A DNA stretch of 64,000 nucleotides, from NCBI RefSeq assembly GCF_016464625.1, contig NZ_JAEAGO010000001.1, positions 806,001-870,000 of the forward strand, written 5' to 3'. Positions 52,756 through 62,454 of the stretch are shown here, in pieces. The position numbers were made by a program, and so were the translations under genes. The notes under the pieces are model-generated. The model did not search any database. It had not been told where the DNA came from and saw nothing but the letters and a program-made list of their open reading frames with translations. This DNA comes from Penaeicola halotolerans (lineage in GTDB: Bacteria > Bacteroidota > Bacteroidia > Cytophagales > Cyclobacteriaceae). Each line of letters starts with the position of its first letter. Positions within the stretch are counted from its first letter, which is position 1.

Positions 52756-55581
52756 TTACTTACTTGGATTGAGCAATACTGGCTTGCCATATCCTAGCGC
52801 TTCTAATCTATTGAGTTGTGTCTTAGCATCCCCTACAACTAAGTATATCATACGATCAGGATTAGCGTATTGCTTGGCTAACTCACTGATTCGTGCGACA
52901 GTCATATCGCGAACGATTTGCTCTCTTTGGATGACATAATCATTTGGCAAACCATAAGCACTCATATCAGTCAATAGACCGAGTTTAGCGCCTAGCGTCT
53001 CAAATGCTCTGGCATTACTCTTAAGTAAGAAGCCTTTAGTAGTTTCAAGATCCTGCTCTGTAAATGTGGTTGGATAGTCTGCAAGGATCTTTTTGATCAA
53101 AGCAAGCGATTCAAAAGTGACATTGGTACGAACGCCTGTAGAGATCGTAAATGGCCCTTTGATATCAGATCCTGAAAAACCAGAACCGATACCATAAGTG
53201 TAGCCTTGTCCTTCTCTGAGTTCTTGAGTCAATCTAGATGCAAAACCACCACCGCCAAGGATATAATTCATCACACTAGCTGGATAGAAATCTTCGTCTG
53301 TCTCTGCCAATGCCAAATAGCCGATTCTCAATTGAGACTGCTTAGCATCAGGTACATCATAGAAATATACTTGAGACTTCTCTGGTGCTGATGGTAAAGT
53401 AAGTGCAGGGAAAGTCACTGCTTTAGCTTCCCACTTTTCCGCTAGACTGGCTAGTGAAGTTTCTACTTTAGCTTGATCGATCGCACCTACGATGTGCATA
53501 TTAGCTACAGAAGGACTGATATAACTTGTATAATAAGCTTTCAAATCATCTATCGTGATATCATTGATGGTATTGACATCTCCTAATGCATTTTTTGACA
53601 GGATATTATCCTTTCCGTACATCAATTCATTGGCTGCATTGGCAGCAATCGCGCCAGGATTTCCCTGCTGCTGCACCAGTGCAGAAGCGATTTGTTGCTT
53701 TGCTAGATCAAACTCTTTAGCATCCCATCTAGGCTGGAGAAGCATTTCTTCTACTAAGGCTAATACAGCATCATAGTTTCTAGCCAAGGCATTTCCAGAG
53801 ATAGAAAAACTCTCTTTGCCTGCATTGATGCTGATACGTGCACCGAGGTTATCGATAGCTTCTTCGAGCTCTTCAGGTGTTTTATTTGCAGTACCCTTAG
53901 TCAGCATAGTAGCCAGCAAGTTAGACACACCTACTTTGGCAGGGTCTTCTAGTAGCAAACCACCTTTAAGACGGATATTAAACTGAACGAGCGGCAGTTC
54001 ATCATTGGTGATACCAAACACTTTCATGCCATTAGCTGCTTCCGTCTGCCATACACTTGGGATGCTCAACTGTGGCGCTGGACCATATGGAGGCTCTACA
54101 CTACGATCAAAGCTAGAAGGTGTTTTCTCATAGCTAGTCTCTTGACTCAAGTCAAAGCTTTGCTCCGCTCCCATCACGATTTGCTCTTCTACTACCTCTG
54201 CTTGCGTGGCACCTGTTAGTGCTAAGTCCTTCATCCCTTTAGGCACAAAACTCGTGGCTACATAGTTTTTACCCTTGATGTACTTTTCATAAACGCGCAT
54301 GATATCAGCAGCTTCTACAGCCAAGACACGCTGAATGTCTTCATTGATATAGCCAGGATCATTAGCGAATATATTGTACTGTGCTAATTGGAAAGCTTTG
54401 CCCAATACACCAGAAAGGCTATTGTAAAAATTAGTTTCTTGACCTGCTTTGATACGATCAAGTGCTTGCTGATCTACGCCATCTGCTTCAAACTTAGCAA
54501 ATGCTTCATCGATAGCAGCTTTAACATCATCTAGCTTCACATTTGGATAAGCACGTACGCTAAGAGACGTTTCTCCTGCGAGCTCCGCACCATAATTGTA
54601 CATCCTAGCACCCGAAGTCACTTGCTTATCTTCTACTAGTACTTTATAAAATGGAGCTTTCTTACCACTTGTCAGTAGTTCTGTCAATAAATCTAATGCA
54701 TAACTATCTGGGTGATATTGCTCTACAGTAGGCCAAGTCATGGTCAACTGTGGCACTCTAGCAAAGTTATCCTCATGGTACAACGACTTAGTCTCTGACA
54801 AAGTCACTGGCATTTTATCCACAGGCGTGATCTCCTCTCCTCTTGGAATCTCAGCAAAGTACTTTTCTACCCAAGCTTTAGCCTGTGCAGTATCAAAATC
54901 ACCTGCAATGACCAAAGTAGCATTATTAGGTACATACCACTTTTTGTAAAATTCTTTCACATCTGCCAAAGTAGCGTTTTGAAGATCCTCAAGCGAACCA
55001 ATCACTTGCCAATTATAAGGATGACCCTCAGGGTAAAGATTTTTACCCGTCACATAGCTAGCATGTCCATAAGGCTGATTATCTACACCCTGTCGCTTTT
55101 CGTTTTTGACGACCTCTTTTTCCTTCGCCAAGACCGATTCTGTTACCGTATTGATAAAGAAACCGAGTTTGTCAGCTTCAGCCCAGATCATTTTTTCTAA
55201 GGCATCATTAGGTACCGTTTGGTAATAATTGGTTCGATCCCTACTCGTAGAACCATTAGCACCTGAGCCTCCTACTTTTGCATTGAGCTTATCCAAGCCT
55301 CCTTTACCTAAGTTTTCAGACTCTAAAAAAAGTAAGTGCTCAAATAAGTGAGCAAAGCCAGTACGACCTTCTTTTTCCCGAGCAGAACCCACATGAAAAG
55401 TCAGGGCCACTGCTGTTACCGGATCAGACTTGTCAACATGAAAAATCACCTCTAGGCCATTGTCTAAAGTGAATTTCTCATAGTCTACTGAAAATTCTTG
55501 TTGCTGCTGATCACTGCCACAAGCTAAAAGTACTCCAGTGAATAGTGTCACCAAGAGTGTGTTTTTAAGTTTTTTCAACAT
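52756..55581 (-). CDS. M16 family zinc metalloprotease lipoprotein, two tandem units
   Basis: A 941-residue lipoprotein (T-G-V-L-L-A-C-G-S). The start at 55581 gives the signal at the N-terminus; the open frame to 55680 adds an unlikely extension. The first M16 unit has the inverted zinc motif H-L-F-E-H near residue 80, with E-K-E-V-V-K-N-E-K-R for the third ligand. The second unit (about 505-930) lacks HxxEH (G-V-S-N-L-L-A-T-M-L in its place), so it is a structural half, as in other bacterial M16B/M16C proteins. Probably degrades peptides in the periplasm. Monocistronic. Confidence 0.9.
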   Translation of the reverse strand: MLKKLKNTLLVTLFTGVLLACGSDQQQQEFSVDYEKFTLDNGLEVIFHVDKSDPVTAVALTFHVGSAREKEGRTGFAHLFEHLLFLESENLGKGGLDKLNAKVGGSGANGSTSRDRTNYYQTVPNDALEKMIWAEADKLGFFINTVTESVLAKEKEVVKNEKRQGVDNQPYGHASYVTGKNLYPEGHPYNWQVIGSLEDLQNATLADVKEFYKKWYVPNNATLVIAGDFDTAQAKAWVEKYFAEIPRGEEITPVDKMPVTLSETKSLYHEDNFARVPQLTMTWPTVEQYHPDSYALDLLTELLTSGKKAPFYKVLVEDKQVTSGARMYNYGAELAGETSLSVRAYPNVKLDDVKAAIDEAFAKFEADGVDQQALDRIKAGQETNFYNSLSGVLGKAFQLAQYNIFANDPGYINEDIQRVLAVEAADIMRVYEKYIKGKNYVATSFVPKGMKDLALTGATQAEVVEEQIVMGAEQSFDLSQETSYEKTPSSFDRSVEPPYGPAPQLSIPSVWQTEAANGMKVFGITNDELPLVQFNIRLKGGLLLEDPAKVGVSNLLATMLTKGTANKTPEELEEAIDNLGARISINAGKESFSISGNALARNYDAVLALVEEMLLQPRWDAKEFDLAKQQIASALVQQQGNPGAIAANAANELMYGKDNILSKNALGDVNTINDITIDDLKAYYTSYISPSVANMHIVGAIDQAKVETSLASLAEKWEAKAVTFPALTLPSAPEKSQVYFYDVPDAKQSQLRIGYLALAETDEDFYPASVMNYILGGGGFASRLTQELREGQGYTYGIGSGFSGSDIKGPFTISTGVRTNVTFESLALIKKILADYPTTFTEQDLETTKGFLLKSNARAFETLGAKLGLLTDMSAYGLPNDYVIQREQIVRDMTVARISELAKQYANPDRMIYLVVGDAKTQLNRLEALGYGKPVLLNPSK

Positions 55582-55731
55582 GCTGTTTGTTTTGTTTGCA
55601 TCTAAGGTAGTAAGTATCTCAGGAGACTGGGAGGATTTGCTGTAATTATGACGCCATTGATCAAATATTTGATGATTCACATTTAGCTTTTACTCGGATC
55701 GGCTAATCTCATGATATCCCCCATTTTTTTG

Positions 55732-55739
55732 TAATTTTG
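55732..55739 (+). promoter_or_regulatory. Putative -7 box very close to the methyltransferase start
   Basis: TAATTTTG fits TAnnTTTG but ends only 4 bases before ATG 55744. If used, the transcript would begin near the start codon (leaderless). Confidence 0.35.
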
Positions 55740-55743
55740 CGCC

Positions 55744-56634
55744 ATGACAGCAAGCATCCTTTCCCTAAGTCCACAACACTGGACTGACTATGAACTCCTA
55801 GATACTGGTGAATTTGAAAAATTAGAGCGTTTTGGTCCTTATATCATGACGAGGCCTGAACCGCAAGCCATCTGGGACAGGTCGTTACCCGTAGAAGAAT
55901 GGGAAAAAAGATCTCACGCCATCTTTAGAAAGGACCCTAAAAACCCAGAAAAAGGAAGCTGGAATGTCAAAGGAAAAATGCCTCACAACTGGCAAATAGG
56001 CTATCAGAAGGATGGCATGAACCTGAAACTTAACCTGGCCATGTCGTCTTTCAAACATGTAGGCTTATTCCCTGAGCAGGCTTGTAACTGGGATTATATC
56101 TATGAGCGCATCCAAGCCATGCCTGTACAAAAACCCAAGGTCCTTAATCTCTTTGCTTATACAGGTGCTGCTTCTATCGCTGCGCGAGCTGCTGGTGCGG
56201 AAGTCACACACTTAGATGCTGTCAAGCAAGTAGTGACTTGGTCTCGCCACAACATGGAGTCTAGTGGACTAGATGGTATCCGCTGGGTAGTAGAAGACGC
56301 CATGAAATTTGTCAAAAGAGAAGCCAAAAGAGGCAATAAATACCACGGCATCATCCTAGATCCTCCTGCATACGGTAGAGGCCCTGATGGAGAAAAATGG
56401 TTGCTCGACCAGCAGATCAATGAGATGCTGAAGCTTTGCGCAGAGATATTAGAACCTGAGCATCACTTTTTCTTGCTCAATATGTACTCGCTGAGTTTTT
56501 CAGCACTGATTGCCAAAAACTTAGTGGACTGCAGCTTCAAAAACATCAACAATGCAGCATACGGTGAGTTGTTCTTAGAGGACAGTTTTGACAAAAAGCT
56601 CCCACTTGGCATATTCTATAGATTCCACAGCTAA
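55744..56634 (+). CDS. Class I SAM-dependent methyltransferase (RlmI/RlmK-like)
   Basis: A 296-residue enzyme. The SAM-binding motif is L-N-L-F-A-Y-T-G-A-A-S-I-A-A near 131-144, with T-H-L-D-A-V-K-Q-V-V-T-W-S as motif II and I-L-D-P-P-A-Y-G-R-G-P as the catalytic motif IV (D-P-P-x-F/Y). This pattern belongs to the group of 23S rRNA cytosine C5 methyltransferases like RlmI and the RlmK guanine N7 domain. It lacks an N-terminal PUA domain and a motif VI Cys is not obvious, so the target base is undecided. Followed by an aminotransferase after 6 bases. Confidence 0.85.
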   Translation: MTASILSLSPQHWTDYELLDTGEFEKLERFGPYIMTRPEPQAIWDRSLPVEEWEKRSHAIFRKDPKNPEKGSWNVKGKMPHNWQIGYQKDGMNLKLNLAMSSFKHVGLFPEQACNWDYIYERIQAMPVQKPKVLNLFAYTGAASIAARAAGAEVTHLDAVKQVVTWSRHNMESSGLDGIRWVVEDAMKFVKREAKRGNKYHGIILDPPAYGRGPDGEKWLLDQQINEMLKLCAEILEPEHHFFLLNMYSLSFSALIAKNLVDCSFKNINNAAYGELFLEDSFDKKLPLGIFYRFHS

Positions 56635-56640
56635 TCCAGC

Positions 56641-57825
56641 ATGAACAACCGACAATTATTCCTACAACACCTAGCGCAGACCACAGATTTTCCTTTGATG
56701 ATCGAAATAGATCATGCAGAGGGGATCTACATGTATGGACCTGAAGGCAAATCCTACATGGATTTGATCTCTGGGATTGGTGTGAGTAATGTTGGTCACA
56801 GACATCCCAAAGTCGTCCAAGCTATCAAAGATCAAGCAGATAAATATTTGCACTTGATGGTGTACGGGGAGTACGTACAATCTCCTCAGGTACAGCTGGC
56901 TAAAGCGCTCGCAGAAACGCTACCAGCCCCACTCGATACTGCTTACTTAGTCAATAGCGGCAGCGAAGCAGTAGAAGGTGCACTCAAGTTAGCCAAGCGA
57001 TACACAGGCCGTACTGAACTGATCAGTTGCTTCAATGCCTATCATGGCTCCTCTCATGGATCCTTATCTGTAGGCGGTAATGAGATCTTCAAGCAAGTCT
57101 ATAGACCGCTCCTTCCAGATACCAATCGTATAGTATATGGTGGCTTTGCAGATTTAGCTAAAATCACTACCAGAACAGCCGCTGTGATCGTAGAAACGGT
57201 CCAAGGAGAAGCAGGAATCATGGTCTCTTGCGCTAACTACCTGCAAGCTTTGAGAAAACGCTGCGATGAGACAGGTACTCTACTTATCCTAGATGAAATC
57301 CAAACAGGATTTGGACGTACAGGTAAGTTTTGGGGATTTGAACACTATGGCATCATGCCAGACATCCTCGTCTGTGCCAAAGGCATGGGTGGTGGCATGC
57401 CGATAGGTGCTTTCATCAGTTCTCAAAAGATGATGGCGGTATTTAAAAACAATCCTATTCTTGGACACATTACTACTTTTGGTGGACACCCAGTGTCTGC
57501 CGCAGCTTCTCTCGCTACACTCAGAGTGATTCAAGAAGAAAAGCTCGTAGAACAGGTAGCGCAAAAAGCTGAGCTTTTCAAAGCTTTACTTGTTCACCCT
57601 AAAATCAAAGGAATCAGAAACAAAGGCCTCATGATGGCTGTAGCTTTCGAATCATTTGAAGTACTCAAACCTATTATAGATCGCGCCATCGAGCTGGGAG
57701 TGATCACAGATTGGTTCCTATTCTGTGACAATGCCATGCGCATTGCTCCTCCTCTGATTATCACCGAAGAAGAAATCAAAAAAGCCTGCAAGATCATCTT
57801 ACAGGCTATTGAGGAACAAGCTTAA
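56641..57825 (+). CDS. Class III PLP aminotransferase
   Basis: A 394-residue aminotransferase of the acetylornithine/ornithine group. V-N-S-G-S-E-A-V-E-G-A-L-K-L-A-K-R-Y-T-G binds the PLP phosphate, L-D-E-I-Q-T-G-F-G-R-T-G contains the Asp that contacts the pyridine N, and the Schiff-base Lys is in C-A-K-G-M-G-G-G-M-P near 247. T-F-G-G-H-P follows. Exact substrate (acetylornithine, 4-aminobutyrate or a diamine) cannot be told from the motifs; no arginine genes are adjacent. Cotranscribed with the methyltransferase. Confidence 0.85.
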   Translation: MNNRQLFLQHLAQTTDFPLMIEIDHAEGIYMYGPEGKSYMDLISGIGVSNVGHRHPKVVQAIKDQADKYLHLMVYGEYVQSPQVQLAKALAETLPAPLDTAYLVNSGSEAVEGALKLAKRYTGRTELISCFNAYHGSSHGSLSVGGNEIFKQVYRPLLPDTNRIVYGGFADLAKITTRTAAVIVETVQGEAGIMVSCANYLQALRKRCDETGTLLILDEIQTGFGRTGKFWGFEHYGIMPDILVCAKGMGGGMPIGAFISSQKMMAVFKNNPILGHITTFGGHPVSAAASLATLRVIQEEKLVEQVAQKAELFKALLVHPKIKGIRNKGLMMAVAFESFEVLKPIIDRAIELGVITDWFLFCDNAMRIAPPLIITEEEIKKACKIILQAIEEQA

Positions 57826-57832
57826 ATCAGCT

Positions 57833-58354
57833 TTATTCTACAGGCTCTTCTTTTCTCACTGGCTGATAAGGGATTCCCCTCACCACGATCAAAGCAGGTA
57901 TTTGTGGATCATTCATTTTAGCTAATGGACGATCATAAATTGCTAGATTGGCAAGTTCATTTTCCTTGATAGGCACCTCTTCACCCACATTGATCGTGAG
58001 GTAGCCCAATTCGGAGACATTCACTAATACATGTGGCAAATCATAATCATCATCAGCTAGTCTTTCAAACGCATAACAGTATTTACCCGTCAAAGAAACC
58101 ATGACATCGAAGCGATCCATCATGATCCTACTCGTAGTAGCATCCACCAAAAGATTGATTTTACCCAAAGAGTCTATCCCAATGGCAGCGTTTTGAATCA
58201 CTTCTCCGTTACCTAAAAAAACTTTAGGATTCATCAGGATATATGTAGTCGAATCTTTCAGTAAAACCTCTTTAGACGCGGCTTTATCTTGTCCTGCGCA
58301 TGAAAAGGACACTAAGATAAAAAGACACCAAATACTCAGTAAATACCTCATCAT
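57833..58354 (-). CDS. Uncharacterised lipoprotein
   Basis: A 173-residue protein with a lipoprotein signal (I-L-V-S-F-S-C-A-G-Q). The segment N-P-K-V-F-L-G-N-G-E-V-I-Q-N-A-A-I-G-I-D-S-L-G-K-I resembles the N-terminal strand pair of amidohydrolases, but the rest does not and no metal residues follow, so I leave it unnamed. Beta-rich; convergent with the aminotransferase. Located directly downstream of hslV (20 bases). Confidence 0.6.
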   Translation of the reverse strand: MMRYLLSIWCLFILVSFSCAGQDKAASKEVLLKDSTTYILMNPKVFLGNGEVIQNAAIGIDSLGKINLLVDATTSRIMMDRFDVMVSLTGKYCYAFERLADDDYDLPHVLVNVSELGYLTINVGEEVPIKENELANLAIYDRPLAKMNDPQIPALIVVRGIPYQPVRKEEPVE

Positions 58355-58374
58355 AAATTCTTTAGGTCTGGAAT

Positions 58375-58914
58375 TTACGAAATTTTTTCTACAACTAAAT
58401 TATGGTTGGTATAAATACAAATATCCGCAGCTATGCTCAAGCTTTCTCTGACCATCTCTTCTGCACTCAGCTCAGCCGCATGTTTTTTCAAAGCTCTTGC
58501 AGCTGCCTGCGCATACATACTTCCTGATCCGATGGTAGCGATTTGCTGATCTGGCTCTATCACATCACCTGTACCAGAGATGATCAAGATGTCTTCTTGA
58601 TCCGCTACGATCATCATGGCTTCGAGCTTTGACAGCATCCTATCCATGCGCCACTCTTTCGCTAGCTCCACAGCTGCACGTTTCATATTATTACCATGAG
58701 CACCTAGTTTAGCTTCAAAGCGCTCTAAAAGTGTAAAAGCATCAGCAGTACTGCCCGCAAAGCCTGCAAGTATTTTTCCTCCTTGAAGCTTACGCACTTT
58801 GTTGACATTGCTTTTTGCAACAGTATTTCCCAATGTAGCTTGGCCATCAGCACCAAGTACTACTTGACCATTATGTTTGATAGCCACTACCGTAGTCGAT
58901 CTCATTTTTTCCAT
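58375..58914 (-). CDS. hslV: ATP-dependent protease subunit HslV
   Basis: HslV is the proteolytic core of the HslVU (ClpQY) protease. The 179-residue protein starts MEKMRS and is expected to be cut before T7 (T-T-V-V-A-I), exposing the catalytic threonine; G-A-D-G-Q-A-T-L-G and [13 protein letters not shown] are standard. A longer reading to 58956 exists, but the start at 58914 fits the family. hslU is not next to it in this window; the neighbour is an unnamed lipoprotein. Confidence 0.9.
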   Translation of the reverse strand: MEKMRSTTVVAIKHNGQVVLGADGQATLGNTVAKSNVNKVRKLQGGKILAGFAGSTADAFTLLERFEAKLGAHGNNMKRAAVELAKEWRMDRMLSKLEAMMIVADQEDILIISGTGDVIEPDQQIATIGSGSMYAQAAARALKKHAAELSAEEMVRESLSIAADICIYTNHNLVVEKIS

Positions 58915-58937
58915 GTTGTGATATATTTTAAGAACAA

Positions 58938-58966
58938 AAAAGTCCCGATGAATCAACGGGACTTTT
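58938..58966 (-). terminator. Intrinsic terminator of the E2 gene
   Basis: AAAAGTCCCG (58938-58947) pairs with CGGGACTTTT (58957-58966). Read on the minus strand it follows the E2 stop codon and ends in TTTTTT. Confidence 0.8.
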
Positions 58967-58986
58967 GAGATATGGTTTAAAGATTA

Positions 58987-60648
58987 TTAAATCAAAATTC
59001 TAACAGGATCTTCTAGAAGACCTTTAAGTGTCTGTAAGAAAGCAGATCCTACTGCGCCATCTACTACTCGATGATCACAAGATAGCGTCACTTTCATGAT
59101 ATTGCCGATTTGCATCTGACCATCTTTGACGATCACCGTCTCCTTGATACCACCTACCGCTAGGATACATGCATCTGGTGGATTGACGATGGCTGTAAAC
59201 TCCTCTATACCAAACATACCTAGGTTAGAAATGGTAAAGGTATTTCCTTCCCAGTCTTTAGGCTGTAACTGTTTGTTCTTAGCTTTAGCGCCAAGTTCTT
59301 TCACCTCATTAGAGATTTGAGAAAGCGACTTACCGTCAGCAAATCTCACTACAGGCACGAGAAGTCCTTCCTCAACTGCTACTGCCACTCCGATATGGAT
59401 ATGGTGATTATACCTGATCTTATCTCCTAGCCAAGAAGAGTTCACCTTTGGATGCTGTCTAAGCGATGCTGCCACAGCTTTGATCACCATGTCATTGAAA
59501 GATATCTTCACTGGAGAGACTTCATTCATGCTCTTTCTAGCTTCCATCGCCTTGTCCATGTTGATTTCCATGGTCAAGTAGAAGTGTGGAGCAGTAAACT
59601 TGCTTTCTGCCAAACGCTTAGCGATAGTTTTTCTCATTTGAGAAACTGCTACCTCTTCGTAGCTTTCTTGTCCTACTGCTGCTGGGCTAGCTACACTAGA
59701 ACTTGCACTTGAAGCTTGGCTGCTAGCTTTGCTTGGAGTGAAATTCTCTATGTCTTTTTTGACGATACGACCATTTTCACCTGAGCCTTTTACCTCAGCG
59801 ATGTTGATTCCTTTCTCTTCTGCGAGTTTCTTTGCTAGTGGAGAGGCTTTCACACGCTCGCCATCAGTACTAGAACTTTCTTGAGAAGCTTTAGGGGTAG
59901 ATGAAGCTGAAGAGCTTGATTTCTCTTCTGATTTAGGCGTTTCTTCTTTGCTCGTCTCTTCAGACTCATCAGAAGACCCTGACTCATGCGCTTCTATGAG
60001 TGCCTTGTAGTCAGCACCTTCTTGACCGATCACCGCGATGACACCGTCAATGGCTACAGACTCACCAGCTTCAGCACCTATATACAGAAGTGTACCATCT
60101 TCATAAGATTCTAGCTCCATAGTAGCCTTATCAGTCTCTACCTCAGCGAGGATATCTCCTGACTTTACTTTATCGCCTACCTTTTTGAGCCAAGAGGCGA
60201 TCGTACCTTCTTGCATAGTATCGCTCATCTTAGGCATCGTGATCAAAGTAGCCTTGATGTTAGAAGTATCTTTCTTTTCAGCCTTTGGAGCTTCTTTCTT
60301 TTCTTCTTTATCTTCTTTCTTAGATGCAGAGGACTCTTTGCTGTCTTCCTTTTTGGATTCCTTAGCACCCCCACCTTTGATTTCCGCTAATATATCGTCT
60401 ATGTTTTCACCCTTTTTACCGATGATCGCGATGACGTCATTGATAGGAACTGACTCCTTTTCTTTGACTCCGATATAAAGAAGGGTGCCATCCTCATAAG
60501 ACTCCAATTCCATAGTAGCCTTATCCGTCTCCACCTCAGCCAAGATATCTCCCGACTTGACTTCATCACCTTCTTTTTTCAGCCATGCTGCGATTACCCC
60601 TTCTTCCATGGTATCGCTCATCTTGGGCATACGTATTACTTCCGCCAT
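58987..60648 (-). CDS. Dihydrolipoamide acetyltransferase (pyruvate dehydrogenase E2)
   Basis: E2 transfers the acetyl group to CoA in the pyruvate dehydrogenase complex. The 553-residue protein has two lipoyl domains (lipoyl Lys43 in E-T-D-K-A-T-M-E and a second copy near 175), each followed by charged Ser/Glu/Lys linkers; a peripheral subunit-binding domain (A-S-P-L-A-K-K-L-A-E-E-K-G-I-N, G-S-G-E-N-G-R-I-V-K-K-D-I near 265-300); and the catalytic domain ending in D-H-R-V-V-D-G-A-V-G. E1 and E3 genes are not here. A 2-oxoglutarate or branched-chain role is less likely with two lipoyl domains. Confidence 0.9.
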   Translation of the reverse strand: MAEVIRMPKMSDTMEEGVIAAWLKKEGDEVKSGDILAEVETDKATMELESYEDGTLLYIGVKEKESVPINDVIAIIGKKGENIDDILAEIKGGGAKESKKEDSKESSASKKEDKEEKKEAPKAEKKDTSNIKATLITMPKMSDTMQEGTIASWLKKVGDKVKSGDILAEVETDKATMELESYEDGTLLYIGAEAGESVAIDGVIAVIGQEGADYKALIEAHESGSSDESEETSKEETPKSEEKSSSSASSTPKASQESSSTDGERVKASPLAKKLAEEKGINIAEVKGSGENGRIVKKDIENFTPSKASSQASSASSSVASPAAVGQESYEEVAVSQMRKTIAKRLAESKFTAPHFYLTMEINMDKAMEARKSMNEVSPVKISFNDMVIKAVAASLRQHPKVNSSWLGDKIRYNHHIHIGVAVAVEEGLLVPVVRFADGKSLSQISNEVKELGAKAKNKQLQPKDWEGNTFTISNLGMFGIEEFTAIVNPPDACILAVGGIKETVIVKDGQMQIGNIMKVTLSCDHRVVDGAVGSAFLQTLKGLLEDPVRILI

Positions 60649-60769
60649 ATATTTTCAATTATCGTTTTCGTGTCCAAAAATAGTTTTAATTGTAAGTTTA
60701 TTCAAATAATTAATCGGTAATTTGACACTCCATTCATCAATAAAAATTAAATCAAAGCCTCATTTTGTT

Positions 60770-61735
60770 ATGCCTTTGATCAAATCCAGTGCTTACCGAC
60801 CTCCCTTCTATCTTTTTGAGGGACATAGTCAAACCATCGTCCCTGGCTTATTTAGAAATGCGCATCTGCTTGCTTTTCAGCGAGAAAGGATCAGCACACC
60901 AGATGATGATTTCCTAGACCTTGATTGGTTAACGCAAAAAAGCAAACAATTGATCATTATCTCACATGGATTAGAAGGAAATAGTCAAAGACCCTACATG
61001 ACGGGCATGGCCAAAGCCTTTTATGAGCAAGGATGGGATGCGCTTTGTTGGAACTTCAGAGGTTGTAGTGGAGAGATGAACAGACAACTCCGATTTTATC
61101 ATAGTGGTGCTACAGATGATTTGGATACGGTCATCAGACATGCACTGTGCAAAGGTTATGAAACTGTAGCGCTTTGCGGATTTAGTCTGGGAGGAAATCT
61201 CACCCTGAAGTATCTGGGAGAGCAAAAAGAAAATATCCCCTCACAAATCAAAGGGGCAGTAGCAATATCTGTTCCGGTACATTTGAGCAGCTCTGGCAAA
61301 AAACTTTCACAAAGAGAAAACATCGTCTATGCCAAACGCTTTCTGAAAACACTCAAAGAAAAAGTGCGCAATAAGGCCGCCATTTATCCAAAAGACTTGC
61401 CACTAGACCAACTTGATCGGATCAAGACTTTGAAGGATTTTGATGATGTCTACACTGGGCCTTTGCATGGATTTAGAGATGCCGAAGACTATTACCAGCA
61501 GTGCAGCGCTTTATATTTCTTAGAGCACATCAAAGTCAAAACGCTCTTGCTCAACGCCCTCAATGATCCATTTCTCTCTACTGCTTGCTACCCTACAGCT
61601 ATCGCCCAAGATCTGAGTAACCTATACCTAGAATATCCCAAACATGGTGGACACGTAGGTTTTACGCCAGCCAGTAAAGCAAGTTTGTATTACTCTGAAA
61701 AAAGAGCAGTTGAATTTCTAACAATCCCGTCTTAA
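60770..61735 (+). CDS. YheT-type alpha/beta hydrolase
   Basis: A 321-residue protein. Y-R-P-P-F-Y-L-F-E-G-H-S-Q-T-I-V-P near residue 8 and H-G-L-E-G-N-S-Q-R-P-Y are family signatures; the nucleophile is Ser in C-G-F-S-L-G-G-N near 145, and the His is in H-G-G-H-V-G-F near 300. YheT/ABHD1-like hydrolases are esterases of unknown substrate. The start is ATG 60770 (MPLIKSSAYRPP); the TTG at 60722 adds an unlikely extension. First gene of a run with YedK and MBL genes. Confidence 0.85.
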   Translation: MPLIKSSAYRPPFYLFEGHSQTIVPGLFRNAHLLAFQRERISTPDDDFLDLDWLTQKSKQLIIISHGLEGNSQRPYMTGMAKAFYEQGWDALCWNFRGCSGEMNRQLRFYHSGATDDLDTVIRHALCKGYETVALCGFSLGGNLTLKYLGEQKENIPSQIKGAVAISVPVHLSSSGKKLSQRENIVYAKRFLKTLKEKVRNKAAIYPKDLPLDQLDRIKTLKDFDDVYTGPLHGFRDAEDYYQQCSALYFLEHIKVKTLLLNALNDPFLSTACYPTAIAQDLSNLYLEYPKHGGHVGFTPASKASLYYSEKRAVEFLTIPS

Positions 61736-61758
61736 CTTGAGCCATAATCCAAAATCAC

Positions 61759-62454
61759 ATGTGTGAAAGATATTCGATAACCCTATCCCAACAAGACCTA
61801 GAAGCCAGATTTCAAGCAGAAGTCTCACCCGCCTACAAGCCTAGATACAATGCGGCACCTACTCAACTGCTGCCTGTCATCACTGCCGGATCCAAAGGCT
61901 TTTCTTTTTTCTACTGGGGACTCCCTCCTATTTTTACCAAGAATAAAAACATCTCTCAAAAACTGATCAATACCAAAGCGGAAACAATTGCATTAAAAGC
62001 TTCTACCAAAAATCTAATCACACAAAAGCGCTGCATCATCCCAGCTGATGGCTATTTTCTTTGGAAAGCATTGGGTAAAAAAACTAGAGTTCCTTATCGA
62101 TTTGTGGTAGAAAATGAACAGACCTTTGCCATGGCTGGGATATGGGATGAATATGAAACGATGGATGGTGAGCAGACTTACACCTTCATGCTGCTGACCG
62201 TACCAGCCAATGACCAAGTAGCAGAGTTTTCTGATCGCATGCCAGCTATCCTGAGCAAGGATGCAGAGAAAATATGGCTAGATCCTACCGCCTCTTTGGA
62301 GCAATTGGTAGCAGTGCTGAAGCCCTACCCAACACATCAAATGAGTGCCTATCCAGTATCGCCTAAGATCAATGAGCTTGAAAACGATAGTGCAAGCCTG
62401 TTGAGAAAAACACCTCCTGCTGATCAATTTGGAAACTATACACTCTTTGGCTGA
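61759..62454 (+). CDS. YedK/HMCES-like SOS response-associated protein with two catalytic residues replaced
   Basis: YedK/HMCES proteins attach covalently to abasic sites in single-stranded DNA through Cys2. Here Cys2 is present (M-C-E-R-Y-S), and Asn71 in L-I-N-T-K-A-E-T matches Asn75 of E. coli YedK. Leu101 in P-A-D-G-Y-F-L-W replaces the catalytic Glu105 (usual G-F-Y-E-W), and Ser158 in A-E-F-S-D-R-M-P replaces His160 (usual I-H-D-R-M-P). The 231-residue length is normal. It overlaps the downstream MBL gene by one base (TGATG). Crosslink formation may persist while reversal is impaired, which is inference. Confidence 0.8.
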   Translation: MCERYSITLSQQDLEARFQAEVSPAYKPRYNAAPTQLLPVITAGSKGFSFFYWGLPPIFTKNKNISQKLINTKAETIALKASTKNLITQKRCIIPADGYFLWKALGKKTRVPYRFVVENEQTFAMAGIWDEYETMDGEQTYTFMLLTVPANDQVAEFSDRMPAILSKDAEKIWLDPTASLEQLVAVLKPYPTHQMSAYPVSPKINELENDSASLLRKTPPADQFGNYTLFG

